Below, piece by piece: positions 5,476 to 6,020 of a DNA stretch of 6,020 bases (position 1 is its first letter; every line of letters begins with the position of its first letter). Under the pieces are notes generated by a model that searched no databases, was not told the DNA's origin, and was given only the letters and a program-made list of their open reading frames with translations. This DNA comes from CAYJLC01 sp964370735 (GTDB lineage Bacteria > Bacillota > Clostridia > Oscillospirales > Butyricicoccaceae): positions 1 to 6,020 of the forward strand of contig CAYJLC010000075.1 of the NCBI GenBank assembly GCA_964370735.1, given 5' to 3'. The position numbers and the translations under genes were made by a program.

Positions 5476-6020
5476 TATGCTACAACTTGTAGTAATTCTT
5501 CATTTATACATATCAGTTCACCAGCCTTGTTTAGTACAAAATCGTACGCAGGCTCAGCTATATCTGTTTCTTTAGTGTAGTCTACAAGGTAGCCGATGTC
5601 ACGATAGTAAATCTCAATCTTCTGATTGGCTGTTCGTGAGTATCTCACAGCTTTGTCATGCACTACGATTTTATCAATAAATATTCTTAATATTTCAGGT
5701 GTTAATTCAGATAAATCAGTATATTTTTTCGCTCGCTCTATGAATTTATCAGTGTTTGTAAGTGAGTTTTTTAGCTTTTCCAAATCACTTTCAAGTTTAG
5801 GTATAGTGATTTGGATTTCTTTTTGCTCATCTAAATATTCGTCACTTAGCTTTCGATAAATCTCAGCTGGTAATTGTCCGATTACATGATTTTCAAATAA
5901 TTTTTTGAATAAATTATCAAGCTCTTTATTTCGCTTTTGAGATTTTTCTAACTCTTTGGTCAAATTTTTAATCTGTTGTCTTGTTTCGGCAGTACTTTTC
6001 TTAGCGATAAATTCTACAAA
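5475..6020 (-). CDS. Large serine recombinase, C-terminal part (partial, runs off right edge)
   Basis: The last 181 residues of a minus-strand gene are visible; the reading frame is open to the window edge, so the apparent TTG start at 5963 is internal. The visible part begins with FVEFIAKKSTAETRQQIKNL and continues as a charged coiled-coil-like region with NKELDNLFKKLFENHVIGQL and KLSDEYLDEQKEIQ. It then has ELTPEILRIFIDKIVVHDKAV followed by QKIEIYYRDIGY. This is the typical C-terminus (DUF4368-type) of large serine recombinases of the TnpX/TndX kind, which excise and integrate conjugative or mobilisable elements such as Tn4451 and Tn5397. The N-terminal catalytic domain with the nucleophilic serine lies outside the window, so activity cannot be judged. 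Such genes often lie near one end of their element, which would place an element boundary between sigE and this gene. It is convergent with sigE and ends eight bases from the terminator hairpin. Confidence 0.9.
   Translation of the reverse strand, partial: FVEFIAKKSTAETRQQIKNLTKELEKSQKRNKELDNLFKKLFENHVIGQLPAEIYRKLSDEYLDEQKEIQITIPKLESDLEKLKNSLTNTDKFIERAKKYTDLSELTPEILRIFIDKIVVHDKAVRYSRTANQKIEIYYRDIGYLVDYTKETDIAEPAYDFVLNKAGELICINEELLQVVA

Noticed and set aside
5626..5859. 77-codon plus-strand open frame opposite the recombinase
   Set aside because: It is antisense to a well-recognised recombinase coding region and lacks a ribosome binding site.
1..6020. CRISPR array, tRNA, rRNA or riboswitch
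   Set aside because: No regularly spaced direct repeats, no tRNA-like cloverleaf with a CCA-type acceptor end and no known riboswitch core were seen; the only strong structures are the terminators and the inverted repeats.

Overview
The window is AT-rich DNA, roughly one third G+C by eye, from an endospore-forming Bacillota, most likely a clostridial lineage. The strongest evidence is a recognisable spoIIGA-sigE pair, which encodes the sporulation sigma factor sigma-E and its membrane processing protease. Strong AGGAGG-type ribosome binding sites and short intergenic gaps fit the same group. No species can be named from the sequence alone.

Layout, left to right. Positions 1-70 hold a hairpin-forming repeat. 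Positions 75-275 hold no intact gene; they contain a weak trace of a decayed gene (possibly lysA) and a promoter region. Positions 276-3605 hold a three-gene plus-strand cluster: an SPFH-domain protein with three C-terminal zinc ribbons (YdjI-like), a double-zinc-ribbon protein with a C-terminal membrane anchor (YdjG-like), and a secreted or membrane TPM-domain protein (YdjH-like). This trio matches the Bacillus subtilis ydjG-ydjH-ydjI genes, which in that organism accompany the phage-shock protein gene pspA; no pspA is present here and the gene order differs. A rho-independent terminator at 3651-3685 closes the cluster. A short intergenic region follows, with a perfect Spo0A box and a promoter arranged like B. 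subtilis spoIIG. Then come spoIIGA (3810-4658) and sigE (4655-5347), which overlap by four bases.

Downstream of sigE, where many Bacillota carry sigG, there is a second, inverted copy of the left-end repeat, a strong terminator hairpin, and then the 3' end of a minus-strand large serine recombinase gene that runs off the right edge. The two repeat copies face each other across about 5.3 kb holding both operons, which suggests ends of mobile elements or substrates for site-specific recombination.

How the genes work together: the ydj-like proteins probably form a membrane-associated envelope-stress or membrane-organisation complex. SpoIIGA and SigE form the mother-cell sigma-E activation module, with pro-SigE processed by SpoIIGA after polar septation and transcription driven by Spo0A~P. 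The recombinase belongs to a separate mobile element. The most notable points are the flanking inverted repeats next to a serine recombinase, the short non-basic SigE pro-sequence, and the Spo0A-box promoter with anomalously long spacing.
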